From Pseudogracilibacillus sp037071985 (GTDB lineage Bacteria > Bacillota > Bacilli > Bacillales > Amphibacillaceae), in the NCBI RefSeq assembly GCF_037071985.1, contig NZ_JAXHDF010000015.1:1-64000 (forward strand): a stretch of 64,000 bases of DNA, written 5' to 3'. This document shows, piece after piece, positions 27,147 through 36,202 of the stretch (its first letter is position 1; every line of letters starts with the position of its first letter). The notes beneath the pieces were generated by a model. The model made no database searches. It had not been told where the DNA came from and saw nothing but the letters and a program-made list of their open reading frames with translations. The position numbers and the translations under genes are program-made.

Positions 27147-29094
27147 ATATTTTATCTATCGAAACGTAAAAAAGAATATAAAAAATTATTTTCTTTATGT
27201 TTTTGCCTTAATTTTTAGTGTGTCTCTATATTTTTCCTTTGTTACGATTCAATATGATCCTTCTATGGATGAAATGAAAGAATCAGTCAATAGTGCTACA
27301 GCAATTAAAGTCGGATCGATATTACTAGTCTTCATTGTCACTGTATTTCTTTTATACGCAAATACTCTATTCATCAAGCGGCGCGGCAAAGAAATAGGTC
27401 TTTTTCAATTATTAGGCATGTCAAAAATAAAGATTCTTGGCATCTTAAGTGCTGAAAACTTAATTTTGTATATCGGCTCACTGATTATCGGAATTTCCCT
27501 CGGATTTTCGATGTCAAAATTAATAATTATGATTTTATTTAAGATGACAGGAATAAAAGTCATTGCAACATTAACTTTTTCAACGGAAGCATTGATCCAA
27601 ACTGGAATCGTTTTTGCTACTATTTTTTTGTTTATTCTATTAATGAACTTTCTTTTTATTAATCGACAGACCATTTTATCCTTGTTCCAAAGTACAACGA
27701 CTTCCGAGCATCAAGAGAAGAAACAATCGTTCTTCGAAATATTCATAGGTTTGTTAGGTATTGGCTTCATTGTATTAGGTTATTTTATCTCAGCAGAATT
27801 ATTTAGCGGTAACTATCCAGGATATAAGCTGTTTGTCGCTATGTTAGCAATCATCGCCTGCATTATTTTAGGAACGTATTTTTTTTACAAAGGTTCTATC
27901 AGCTTTATTCTTCATGTCATTCGGAAGAAAAAGAATGGGTATGTAACGCTAAATAATGTGTTATCTCTTTGGAGCTTGATGTTTCGAATAAAGTCTAATG
28001 CATTTTTGTTAACTATTATTACGTTAGTGTCAGCACTTTCTATTACTTTATTGTCGCTTACCTATATTTCTTATTACTCAGCAGAAAAGTCAGCTGAACA
28101 AATAGCTCCATATGACTTTTCACTTTTTGAAATGAACGATGTCAATAACTTTACAACTGTATTGGATAAATCTCAAATCGAGTATACAATCACTGAAATA
28201 GATGTATTACTTTCCTACGCAGATATAACGGATGCATTAGTGCCCGGTTCATATGAGCATTTGGATATTGGAGAGAACCCGGTTTCTTTTAGTTCAGTAA
28301 TAAGCGCTGAATCAATCTCTCATCTCGAAGTGGCTGATGATGAAGTATTATTCACGAAGCCCGCTAAGATGCTAGAAAATATGCTCGTATTTAAAAACTC
28401 CGGAACGATTAAATTTTTCAGTGGAAATGATACAACTAGGTTAAAGTTTATTGGATTAGAAAATAAAAACATTCTTCCACTTCAGCTAACAGAAGGCTTT
28501 CCAGTTGCCATTGTTAACAATGATGTATTTAAACAGCTAGAAAAGGAAGCAGATCCATCCGTCCAAAATTATCTTACCAACTTTACCGGTATAGACATTA
28601 ATAGTTCAAGCCAATTGCAGGAAGCAAATACTATTTTTAGAGATTTAAAACTTTATAAGTTGGAAGGGGGTTGGGAAGGCTCTGAATCTCGCCTAGAAGT
28701 AAATCAAATTCAAAAACAAAGCGTGGGACTTACCATGTTTATTGTCGGCTTTTTAGGTTTAACCTTTTTAATTACTTCGGGATGTGTTCTTTATTTCAAA
28801 CAAATGGACGACAGTGAAACAGAAAAACCTACGTTTACGATTTTAAGAAAATTAGGATTTACCGAAGAAGATCTATTACGAGGAATTCGTATGAAACAAG
28901 TCATTAATTTTGGTATTCCTCTGACTCTCGGATTAAGTCATAGCTTTTTTGGCATTAAATCAGGATGGTTTATTTTTGGATCAGAAATGTGGACACCGAT
29001 GATTACTGTCATGAGTTTATACACGGTATTATATTCTATTTTTGGTATACTCTCAGTCTTTTACTACAAGAAAGTAATTAAAAAATCTCTATAA
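27136..29094 (+). CDS. bceB: BceB-like ABC permease
   Basis: Permease of 652 aa with 10 predicted helices and a large extracellular domain (about residues 310-540) between helices 7 and 8, the diagnostic Bce architecture. The N terminus (YFIYRNVKKNIKNYFLYVFALIFSVSLYFSF, residues 5-35) and the FtsX-like block with KRRGKEIGLFQLLGMSK fit the family. The ATG at 27136 has GGTGGAG seven bases upstream. Forms the module RR-HK-ATPase-permease of the peptide-antibiotic resistance type. Confidence 0.92.
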   Translation: MDIKYFIYRNVKKNIKNYFLYVFALIFSVSLYFSFVTIQYDPSMDEMKESVNSATAIKVGSILLVFIVTVFLLYANTLFIKRRGKEIGLFQLLGMSKIKILGILSAENLILYIGSLIIGISLGFSMSKLIIMILFKMTGIKVIATLTFSTEALIQTGIVFATIFLFILLMNFLFINRQTILSLFQSTTTSEHQEKKQSFFEIFIGLLGIGFIVLGYFISAELFSGNYPGYKLFVAMLAIIACIILGTYFFYKGSISFILHVIRKKKNGYVTLNNVLSLWSLMFRIKSNAFLLTIITLVSALSITLLSLTYISYYSAEKSAEQIAPYDFSLFEMNDVNNFTTVLDKSQIEYTITEIDVLLSYADITDALVPGSYEHLDIGENPVSFSSVISAESISHLEVADDEVLFTKPAKMLENMLVFKNSGTIKFFSGNDTTRLKFIGLENKNILPLQLTEGFPVAIVNNDVFKQLEKEADPSVQNYLTNFTGIDINSSSQLQEANTIFRDLKLYKLEGGWEGSESRLEVNQIQKQSVGLTMFIVGFLGLTFLITSGCVLYFKQMDDSETEKPTFTILRKLGFTEEDLLRGIRMKQVINFGIPLTLGLSHSFFGIKSGWFIFGSEMWTPMITVMSLYTVLYSIFGILSVFYYKKVIKKSL

Positions 29095-29121
29095 AATCAT
29101 GAAACTAAGGAGCCAAATATA

Positions 29122-29976
29122 ATGGAATCTATTTTAGAACTAAAACATGTAAATAAAACATACTCTAAGTCCAGTTTCTCATTAAAAAATATATCTTTTT
29201 CCATTCCTTACGGTTCGATTGTAGGGTTTATCGGGGAAAACGGAGCTGGGAAAACAACGACAATGGATACGATTATCGGCACTCGAAATAAAGATAGCGG
29301 GACAATTCATTTGTTTGGAGAAAAAATGGAGTACATGAAAGAAAATATAAAAGAGGATATTGGAGTTGTTTTTGATAGCATGAACTTCTCAGGTAACTTA
29401 AATGTTATCCAAATATCGAACGTTTTCCGGAACATTTATCGTCAATGGGATAATGAGAAATACGTCCAATATATAAACAAATTCAAGTTACCTAAAAAAG
29501 AATTAATTAAAAACTTCTCACGTGGCATGTCAATGAAGCTCTCGATAGCAGTTGCCCTTTCACATGATGCCAAATTGTTAATTTTGGATGAAGCAACTGC
29601 TGGACTAGATCCAATAGCGAGAGAAGAAATCCTTGAAATACTCGCAGATTTTGCAAAAGATAAAAAACGTTCGATATTATTATCTTCCCATATAACGAGT
29701 GATATTGAAAAAATTGCTAATCAACTGATCTTTATTAAAAAGGGAGAAATTATTTTAACTGTCGGGAAAAAGGAATTACTAACAGACTATTCCATTACCC
29801 GTTTTCCTACTGAAGAACTGTCCCAAATAAAATCTCAAGTGATTGCATATCAACGGAACGAAGATTATACAGATGCTCTTATTCGCAGAGATAATATGTT
29901 TACAAAAAATTATCCACAACTAGATTTCTCAATTGATGATATAACTATTCTGTTAATGAAAGGAGTAAAACGATGA
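29122..29976 (+). CDS. ABC transporter ATPase (BcrA/YtrB-like)
   Basis: ATP-binding protein of 284 aa with Walker A GENGAGKTT, a divergent signature FSRGMSMKLS and Walker B LLILDEATAGLDP. The NFSRGM signature and long C-terminal part are typical of the YtrB/PmtA-like group that pairs with small ABC-2 permeases. AAGGAG precedes the ATG. It lies 27 bases after bceB and overlaps the next permease by 4 bases (ATGA), so it may be induced together with the Bce locus. No GntR-type regulator, usual for this group, is nearby. Confidence 0.9.
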   Translation: MESILELKHVNKTYSKSSFSLKNISFSIPYGSIVGFIGENGAGKTTTMDTIIGTRNKDSGTIHLFGEKMEYMKENIKEDIGVVFDSMNFSGNLNVIQISNVFRNIYRQWDNEKYVQYINKFKLPKKELIKNFSRGMSMKLSIAVALSHDAKLLILDEATAGLDPIAREEILEILADFAKDKKRSILLSSHITSDIEKIANQLIFIKKGEIILTVGKKELLTDYSITRFPTEELSQIKSQVIAYQRNEDYTDALIRRDNMFTKNYPQLDFSIDDITILLMKGVKR

Positions 29977-30611
29977 AAGGACTCATCCTCAATAATATGT
30001 ATTCCATTGAAAAAAGCATGAGAACTTCTATTCTATTATCAATAGCAGCGTTAATAGGACTTCTTTTAACAGAGCATAGTGCAGCTGTAAGAGTTGCTGC
30101 ATTGCTACCATTCTTACTTATACCGGTTCAAGCATTTGAAATATTAAAACTTGATAGTATGTCTGGCTGGAATAAGTTCGAAATAACTCTTCCTGTTAAT
30201 AGAGAAAAGATTATTCAAAGCAAGTATATCACTTTTTTTATATTGCTTACTTTCTGTGTAATATTAGCAGTCGGATTATTTTTTATCACAAACATATTTA
30301 TCGAAACCTCGTTTTCCAGTATCTTTTTCCTTTTCATGCTGCGAGGAATGGGAATCGTTTTATGTCTGGCCACGCTTTTGTACCCACTCACGTATGTTTT
30401 GGGTGTAGAAAAATCAGATACGATTATGCTATACTGTATAGGTTTTGCATTTGGTATGTTCGGATTAGTATTTTTCGGACTGGAGTTAATCCCGGGTACA
30501 ATAGAAAATATTGATTTTCTTTTTTCGGTTACCTATTGCCTTCTTTCTTTTATATTATTTATCATCTCTTATTTCATTGCGAATTTTATCTATAAAAGGA
30601 AAGAGTTTTGA
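29973..30611 (+). CDS. ABC-2 type permease subunit
   Basis: Membrane protein of 212 aa with six predicted helices and no large loops, of the ABC2_membrane_5-like type. The motif KLDSMSGWNKFEITLPVNREKI (about 67-88) between helices 2 and 3 is characteristic. It starts inside the ATPase stop (ATGA), so the two are translationally coupled and form the transporter with the upstream ATPase. Likely exports or repels an amphipathic peptide or lipid, judging from the Bce neighbours (inference). Confidence 0.88.
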   Translation: MKGLILNNMYSIEKSMRTSILLSIAALIGLLLTEHSAAVRVAALLPFLLIPVQAFEILKLDSMSGWNKFEITLPVNREKIIQSKYITFFILLTFCVILAVGLFFITNIFIETSFSSIFFLFMLRGMGIVLCLATLLYPLTYVLGVEKSDTIMLYCIGFAFGMFGLVFFGLELIPGTIENIDFLFSVTYCLLSFILFIISYFIANFIYKRKEF

Positions 30612-30633
30612 AGTGAAAGGAGAATCGCACGAA

Positions 30634-30921
30634 ATGGAAGAAGAACAATGGAATTTTGTAAAAAAATATGGACGCTGGTATTTCTTCCTATTTATTTTCG
30701 TATTATTACAAATTGCTTTTTTCTTTCTAGATGGATATGAAGGATGGCATCTCTTTCAATTAAATCCTTTTGGCGAATGGACAATGAATTATGTCAGTCC
30801 CCTTGTTGATTGGCTGCCATTATATACAAATTCATATTTTAATCTAGTCACTATCGTGTGGGGAATTGTTTTAACCATTGAAGGGATCATTTTTCTATAT
30901 CGAAAAACACCTTCTAATTAG
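30634..30921 (+). CDS. Small membrane protein at the end of the ABC operon
   Basis: 95 aa with two hydrophobic segments (about 13-30 and 65-85) and an amphipathic Trp-rich middle (GWHLFQLNPFGEWTMNYVSPLVDWLP). AAAGGAG lies before the ATG at 30634, 22 bases after the permease stop, so it belongs to the same transcript. Family not recognised. It could be an accessory or immunity-type subunit; that is only suggested by context. Confidence 0.75.
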   Translation: MEEEQWNFVKKYGRWYFFLFIFVLLQIAFFFLDGYEGWHLFQLNPFGEWTMNYVSPLVDWLPLYTNSYFNLVTIVWGIVLTIEGIIFLYRKTPSN

Positions 30922-31719
30922 AACAATAACTTCATAAAGTAACTCTCTTGATGCTTCAGTTCATCTACAGATTACAGGATTGTAACAAACAATGATGCTC
31001 AACCTAAGTAATAGACAGAAGTCCAGTGCACTGATCCTAAATTAAAATCGTTCCTTCTTCTAATCGGAGATGTAATGATGTATCGAGAGTGATTCGGTAA
31101 GTATTACCGGGAAACAGATACTGTTATGATAAAATACCCCGTACGCATAGATTAATAGTGTTTCATAGAATGTTGCTTACACTCGTTAAATAGATTATAT
31201 CTACCTAGGCTGAGACAAACGTATTTTTATCAAAGAAAAGACGAACTTTGTTAGATGTATGACAGCTTCGTCAACTTCCTACGCTTAACTAATATATTGT
31301 GTGTCTTTAGAGAAAATTACTTATATCATGTTCCAGTCTCTTCATTTTCCATTAAGTGGATATTATTCCGAGTCAATGACTCTCCCTTATCATTTATCAC
31401 TTTGGCTTATGATCTACGCCCTTATTAGTTCTATGCTATATCTTCCTTTAGAATGTCTCCTGACATAACCTCTTTTTATGTAGCTAAATACAATGTAGAT
31501 GAATACACGTATAAGTTTAATTATTTTACAAACAAACTAAAATGCTTTAGGATTGAAAATTGTGGAATGAGGCAATGATGAAAAAGCTTCATTCCATTCT
31601 TTATTTTTAACAAGATTTCCTGCAGTGAGGATAATTAAAAATTATTTTTCTAGATGGAGATAATAAGTTAAAAAATAATAGCAGCATAGTAAGTCAAAAT
31701 TAACTGGAGGAATATCGGA
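30922..31719. other. Non-coding region with one dispersed repeat
   Basis: About 800 bases with no supported gene. It contains the repeat at 31080-31195 and a hairpin near 31562-31598 (TGGAATGA...TCATTCCA, T-rich downstream) that could terminate a transcript. The promoter of the BCCT gene should lie in the last 100 bases. Confidence 0.55.
31080..31195 (+). repeat. Dispersed repeat A, copy 1
   Basis: About 115 bases matching 34126-34243 at roughly 80 percent identity by eye. Shared blocks include GTATCGAGAGTGAT, the small dyad CGGTA....TTACCG, GAAACAGATACT and TTATGATAAAATACC. No protein is encoded. Confidence 0.8.
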
Positions 31720-33255
31720 ATGGAAAGTTCGAAGGGAAAGAAAGACTCGTTAGATTTCGCGTCATTTATTATAAGTGGTAGTGCCTTACTACTATTTGTA
31801 CTAATCGCACTTATTAATGCCGACTTTGTTGCGGACACGGTCAATTATTTATTTGGATTATCAGCAACTTACTTTGGCATCATTTATCAAGTTGTTTTAT
31901 TAGGAACATTTCTAATTGCAATCGTTTTAGGATTTTCAAAATATGGAAAAATACGGTTAGGTAATCTCGATCAACCGGAAATGAGCACGTTTAAATGGAT
32001 TGCAATTATAATGTGTACTTTGTTAGCAGGTGGAGGGGTGTTTTGGGCGGCTGCAGAACCATTAAGTCATTTTTTATCCGTACCACCACATTTTTCGGGA
32101 ATTACCGAGGCAACACCAGAGGCAGTCGTTCCTGCACTAGCAATTAGTTTCGTGGATTGGGGTTTCCTCTCTTGGGCAATTCTAGGAACTTTAGGAACTA
32201 TTGTATTAATGTACGCCCATTACCATAAAGGCATGCCTCTTAAGCCAAGGGCATTACTATATCCTATATTTGGAGAAAAAATAATGAAAAACAGCATATT
32301 CGGAACAATCGTTGATTCCTTCTCCATTATCGCTGTTGCTGCTGGAACTATTGGACCAATTGGGTTCTTAGGGCTACAAGCAGGATATGGCTTAAGTACT
32401 TTAACAGGAATACCTAATACTCTTAGCGTCCATATCACTATTATTATTTTATTAGTAATCGGTGCAGCAATTTCAGCTGTTACGGGGATTCATAAAGGGA
32501 TTCAAATGTTAAGTAGTTTAAATGTTATCTTAGCAATTGGGTTAATCATTGGCGTCTTATTGCTTGGGCCAGGGTTATTTATCTTTAATAATTATTTTGA
32601 AGCTTTTGGTATGTATATAAATCATTTCATTTCTTTCAATACATATCGTGGGGATGAAGCATGGCTCGGATTATGGACAGTATTTTTCTTTGCATGGTTT
32701 GTTGGCTACGGTCCGATGATGGCCGTATTTGCAAGCCGAATTTCAAGAGGAAGGACAATCCGAGAACTCGTCTTAGCCGTCGCAATTATCGCTCCCGTTG
32801 TAACAACCTTTTGGTTTACTGTCGTAGGTGGGACAGGTATTTTCCAAGAATTAAAGCTACCTGGTTCTGTCTCAGTTGCATTGGATGAAGCTGGACCCCC
32901 AGCAGCAATGATGGCTATTACGGAGCAGTTACCATTTGGGACAATATTCGGGTTCTTGTTTTTATTAGCAACGATTATTTTCGTCTTAACTACGACAGAT
33001 TCAATGTCACTGACAATTTCCATGGCAATATCAGGAAATGGAAATCCCCCTCGATGGTTAAGAGCATTTTACGCATTAGTGATGGGGATAGTTGCTATCG
33101 TATTAGTCTCTATTGGTGAAGGTAGTGTTAATGCGTTACAATCATTTATTGTTGTCACTGCTGTTCCTGTAGTCTTATTGCTATTAACAACCTTTTGGAC
33201 CGCACCAAGAGCTTGTAAAGATATGTATGCATCTCAGGAAAACAAATCAGTTTAA
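31720..33255 (+). CDS. BCCT-family transporter (betaine/carnitine/choline type)
   Basis: Secondary transporter of 511 aa with 12 predicted helices. The BCCT signature region is visible as FFFAWFVGYGPMMAVFASRISRGRTIREL (residues about 324-352), and the GGGVFWAAAEPLSHFLSVPP block (about 105-125) matches the loop after helix 3. The usual Trp-rich substrate box is altered: WFVGYGP stands where WWxxWxP is normal, so the substrate may not be a trimethylammonium compound. CTGGAGG precedes the ATG. Probably an osmoprotectant or amino-acid-derivative importer; a small membrane peptide gene follows. Confidence 0.9.
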   Translation: MESSKGKKDSLDFASFIISGSALLLFVLIALINADFVADTVNYLFGLSATYFGIIYQVVLLGTFLIAIVLGFSKYGKIRLGNLDQPEMSTFKWIAIIMCTLLAGGGVFWAAAEPLSHFLSVPPHFSGITEATPEAVVPALAISFVDWGFLSWAILGTLGTIVLMYAHYHKGMPLKPRALLYPIFGEKIMKNSIFGTIVDSFSIIAVAAGTIGPIGFLGLQAGYGLSTLTGIPNTLSVHITIIILLVIGAAISAVTGIHKGIQMLSSLNVILAIGLIIGVLLLGPGLFIFNNYFEAFGMYINHFISFNTYRGDEAWLGLWTVFFFAWFVGYGPMMAVFASRISRGRTIRELVLAVAIIAPVVTTFWFTVVGGTGIFQELKLPGSVSVALDEAGPPAAMMAITEQLPFGTIFGFLFLLATIIFVLTTTDSMSLTISMAISGNGNPPRWLRAFYALVMGIVAIVLVSIGEGSVNALQSFIVVTAVPVVLLLLTTFWTAPRACKDMYASQENKSV

Positions 33256-33451
33256 AGGAAAAATCAAACATGCATTTTCCTCCATACAAGAGGAAGATGC
33301 TAGTTTTCTTTTTACGTTCCTGCTTACTAAAGAAATGTAAGTTTTCCCTATGATTAATTGTGATATTGATCGATCATCTAAGAGATAGATAGACAATCCT
33401 TGTTTTCCTTCTACAAATGGCCTATAATCCATTGTTGGTGAGGTGAATAAT

Positions 33452-33631
33452 ATGGAAAAAATCGAAAAGGGATTACAACTTCTAATGTGGGCTGTCGTTA
33501 TTCTTATGGTTTTAATATTTTTTGCCGCTATAATCGTTGGTCATTCAACTGATTACGGATTTTTATTTAGTCTTCAGCAAATACCAGAACTAACAACTGC
33601 ATCGATAATTAAGAGTAATATACAATTGTAA
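33452..33631 (+). CDS. Small single-span membrane peptide
   Basis: 59 aa with one strong hydrophobic helix (LLMWAVVILMVLIFFAAIIVG, about residues 9-29). GAGGTG stands before the ATG at 33452; a GTG three codons upstream overlaps that site. It is followed by a perfect terminator and lies 196 bases after the BCCT gene. Unknown function; it could be an accessory peptide of the transporter. Confidence 0.65.
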   Translation: MEKIEKGLQLLMWAVVILMVLIFFAAIIVGHSTDYGFLFSLQQIPELTTASIIKSNIQL

Positions 33632-33638
33632 ATGAAAG

Positions 33639-33678
33639 AAACACTGTTTTGAAATGAAACCCAAACAGTGTTTTTTCT
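33639..33678 (+). terminator. Rho-independent terminator
   Basis: Perfect 11-base stem AAACACTGTTT/AAACAGTGTTT followed by TTT after the small membrane peptide gene. Confidence 0.9.
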
Positions 33679-33718
33679 ATATAGAGTATGAGAAAATGTA
33701 GTTTGTAAATTACTTCAT

Positions 33719-34124
33719 CTTCCATTTAATTTATCTAATGTTTCTACATAAATCACTTGCAAAAATTTTTTAACATTTACTTTTACCCCACTTGCTTTAG
33801 ATTCCTCGTTTTTCAATTCATTCATTTTTAAACGAACATCTTGAAAATCAAATAGTAAAGAAGCATAATGCTCAAATTTCGGATTTGTGTAATCAGTTAA
33901 TCCGATCGAAGCTAAATTAGTTAACGCCATCATTACTGAACGCCGAATTCGTTGTTCGATTGCTCTAATTTCTCGCTTCAGTTCCTCTTCATCGAGGAGT
34001 CTATTATATTGGATTGCAATCATTTCATACAGTTCTTTTAGAGGTGGAAAATTATTAATTGAATAATTTTTATCAACTAGAATCTCCATGGCTTTTAAAA
34101 TATCATTACTTCCCCTTTCCCCGA
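33719..34124 (-). pseudogene. Duplicated 3' fragment of glnL
   Basis: About 405 bases nearly identical to the 3' part of the full glnL gene (36549-36954); only a handful of substitutions are visible. It encodes the C-terminal 124 residues of the YcbB domain in an intact frame from an internal ATG (34089), but there is no receiver domain and no ribosome site is evident. Homology ends abruptly at 34124, two bases before repeat A begins. The C-terminal residues also differ (KLNGR instead of KLNASE). A remnant of a rearrangement, unlikely to be functional. Confidence 0.88.
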
Positions 34125-34125
34125 C

Positions 34126-34243
34126 GTATCGAGAGTGATCCGGTATGTATTACCGTGAAACAGATACTTTGTTATGATAAAATACCCTACACGCATTGAT
34201 TTATAAGGTTTCAAAAAATGGTGCTTTACATTAGTTAAATATG
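34126..34243 (+). repeat. Dispersed repeat A, copy 2
   Basis: Second copy of the 31080-31195 repeat, beginning exactly where the glnL fragment ends. Sequence blocks are in the same order and orientation. It separates the glnL fragment from the sdpR-like cassette. Confidence 0.8.
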
Positions 34244-34340
34244 AAAGTATGCTGAAACCCTCCATATTAGTTTATGCGATATGAATATCCCAATCGAAAA
34301 ATAGCTTAACACTTGATTTATTTTGAATTACATGTTTATA

Positions 34341-34358
34341 TTTAAGTAATCACTTAAA
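34341..34358. promoter_or_regulatory. Candidate operator of the ArsR/SdpR-like regulator
   Basis: Dyad TTTAAGT-AATC-ACTTAAA, followed by a further ACTTAAA-like half site, about 30 bases before the regulator start. Location and symmetry suit autorepression by the ArsR-family protein. Confidence 0.6.
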
Positions 34359-34389
34359 TACTTAAATATAGATAAGCAGGTGGTGAGCC

Positions 34390-34659
34390 TTGCTCAATAA
34401 CAACGTATATAAAGCTTTGTCTGATGAAAATCGTAGAAAGATATTAGACATCCTTCTCGACGGGGATCGGACTGCCGGGGAAATCGCTGAGCATTTTGCG
34501 ATGAGTAAGGCTGGTATTTCTCAGCACCTAACCGTGCTTAAAAATGCCAAGCTCGTCTATGCAGAAAAACGTGGTCAATACGTCATTTACTCTCTCAATA
34601 CGACAGTATTTCAAGACGTATTAAAATGGCTACTCAGATTTAATAAGGAGGAATCATAA
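34390..34659 (+). CDS. ArsR/SdpR-family autorepressor
   Basis: Winged-helix repressor of 89 aa with ALSDENRRKILDILLDGDRTAGEIAEHF, then AMSKAGISQHLTVLKNAKLV (recognition helix) and a short wing (EKRGQYVIYSLN). No metal-binding ELCVCDL motif, so it belongs to the SdpR-like, non-metal branch (SdpR is 90 aa). It starts with TTG at 34390 behind AGGTGGTGAG. The stop overlaps the next gene start (TAATG), so it is coupled to a SdpI-like membrane protein, as in sdpRI. Confidence 0.9.
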   Translation: MLNNNVYKALSDENRRKILDILLDGDRTAGEIAEHFAMSKAGISQHLTVLKNAKLVYAEKRGQYVIYSLNTTVFQDVLKWLLRFNKEES

Positions 34660-35201
34660 TGCAATTCTTTTTTATGTGGTTATTATTCATTATTGCTATT
34701 CTGTTAGGGTTCTTTTACTATGCGGCTAGAGCGGACTTCATTACTGCATTTCTACATCCGCTTTCGATGCTTCTCATTATCGCTAACGCCATTATTCTTC
34801 CGCGTCTGCAAGGCCTGAAACCCTATTATAAGCGTTACAAAAATGGTATCTTTACCATTTTTATTACGCTTCTGTTGATTATTCTTGTCGTCCATGTTGC
34901 TGTGATTGCCTATGAATCTGGATACAATTTCGATTTACTCATTATCGTGCCACTTTGCGTTGGTACCACTTTAATTGTCACCGGTAACACGTTACAACGC
35001 TTCAAATTGCAAGACATTTCAACTATCAATCGCATCTGGAATCAATGCATCCGTCCATGTTCCAGGATCCTCGTCATCTTCGGCGCCGTTATGATACTCA
35101 CTATATTCTTTCCAGAGACGATGACAATCTTCTTCATCATCCTTGGTACCATGATCATATCATTAATGATTAGCTTTTCAAAAGGGGTGAAAGCTTTATG
35201 A
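34659..35201 (+). CDS. SdpI-like membrane protein
   Basis: 180 aa with about six helices. The segment VPLCVGTTLIVTGNTLQRFK (about 107-126) resembles the SdpI core (G-x5-GN-x-L), and the following loop with RIWNQCIRPCSRILVIFGAVM stands where SdpI has WTLxxxxVWxxTHR. It is thus a divergent member of the SdpI family, in which the founding member gives immunity to a toxic peptide and signals to SdpR. GGAGG precedes the ATG. Immunity function is inferred from weak similarity plus the SdpR-like neighbour. Confidence 0.65.
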   Translation: MQFFFMWLLFIIAILLGFFYYAARADFITAFLHPLSMLLIIANAIILPRLQGLKPYYKRYKNGIFTIFITLLLIILVVHVAVIAYESGYNFDLLIIVPLCVGTTLIVTGNTLQRFKLQDISTINRIWNQCIRPCSRILVIFGAVMILTIFFPETMTIFFIILGTMIISLMISFSKGVKAL

Positions 35202-36202
35202 AAAGGATAAAGAAAATAGTCATCGTTTCCGTTTCTGTTTTACTGTTACTTTGTACTTTGCTTATTACCATTGGTACATTATACGAAAAGTACACACTTA
35301 GAAATATCGTGCAAGACTACCCACCATCAGGCGAACGGTTGGATATTGGCGGTCGTTTCCTCCATGCCAACGTTCAAGGTGATAAGTCTGATATAACACC
35401 TACTGTCGTAATAGAAGCAGGAACTGGTAGTTGGTCAGAGGATTGGCAAATTGTTCAAAAGCAGTTAGCTAAAGACACACAAGTCGTCACCTATGATCGA
35501 GCAGGGTACGGTTGGAGTGACCCCTCTTCAGAGCCGTTAAGTTCAGAACAACTCACCTCCGACTTGCATGCGCTTCTCGAAGAGGTAGGTGTCGATACTC
35601 CGATTATTCTTGTCGCACACTCTTCTGGAGGAATTTATTCTCGTATGTATATGGAACGCTATCCTAAAGATGTCATAGGGCTCATCCTAATTGATGCCCG
35701 AAACGAAAGTTTCTCCAAGCAATATCCAGAATATACAGAGGCCATGCTCGAAACTGAAACTCAAAAGTCGAATAGCTTTCTTGCACGCATTGGTGCAATT
35801 CGGTTATTGAACGGCATATTAGCCCCTGATCACCTCCCAGAACAGTTTGACATCGATGTCTATATGAATGTTTTATGGGATAGACACTTTTTTGATACCA
35901 TAACTGAAGAAGTTAACAACATTGGTCGCTTTGAAAGTGAACTTTCACCGCTTCCCGAAGGTATACCGATCACCGTCATTACACCGGCCACCCATCATAT
36001 GAACGCCGTTGAACTCGGATTTTCTGAGGAAGATGAACTCCTATTACAACAAGGATGGCACGATCATCAGCTGTCCTTTTCTGCAGACCGTCATGTAATA
36101 GCTAAGAATAGTAGCCATAGTGTTATGTTTGATCGCCCAGAGCTGATTGTTGAGGAAACCCTCCGTATGATTGAAGCTATAAAAAAAGAGAAAACTAGAT
36201 AG
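35198..36202 (+). CDS. Membrane-anchored alpha/beta hydrolase
   Basis: 334 aa with an N-terminal membrane helix (about 6-27) and an alpha/beta-hydrolase fold outside. Oxyanion strand VVIEAGTGSWSEDW, nucleophile elbow VAHSSGG (Ser in place of the usual G-x-S-x-G first Gly), Asp region and late His (SSHSVMFDRPE) make a plausible triad. Starts within the stop of the SdpI-like gene (ATGA), so it is the third gene of the cassette. Codon choice looks a little more GC-rich than in neighbours. Role unknown; modification or degradation of a lipid or peptide is possible. Confidence 0.85.
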   Translation: MKRIKKIVIVSVSVLLLLCTLLITIGTLYEKYTLRNIVQDYPPSGERLDIGGRFLHANVQGDKSDITPTVVIEAGTGSWSEDWQIVQKQLAKDTQVVTYDRAGYGWSDPSSEPLSSEQLTSDLHALLEEVGVDTPIILVAHSSGGIYSRMYMERYPKDVIGLILIDARNESFSKQYPEYTEAMLETETQKSNSFLARIGAIRLLNGILAPDHLPEQFDIDVYMNVLWDRHFFDTITEEVNNIGRFESELSPLPEGIPITVITPATHHMNAVELGFSEEDELLLQQGWHDHQLSFSADRHVIAKNSSHSVMFDRPELIVEETLRMIEAIKKEKTR

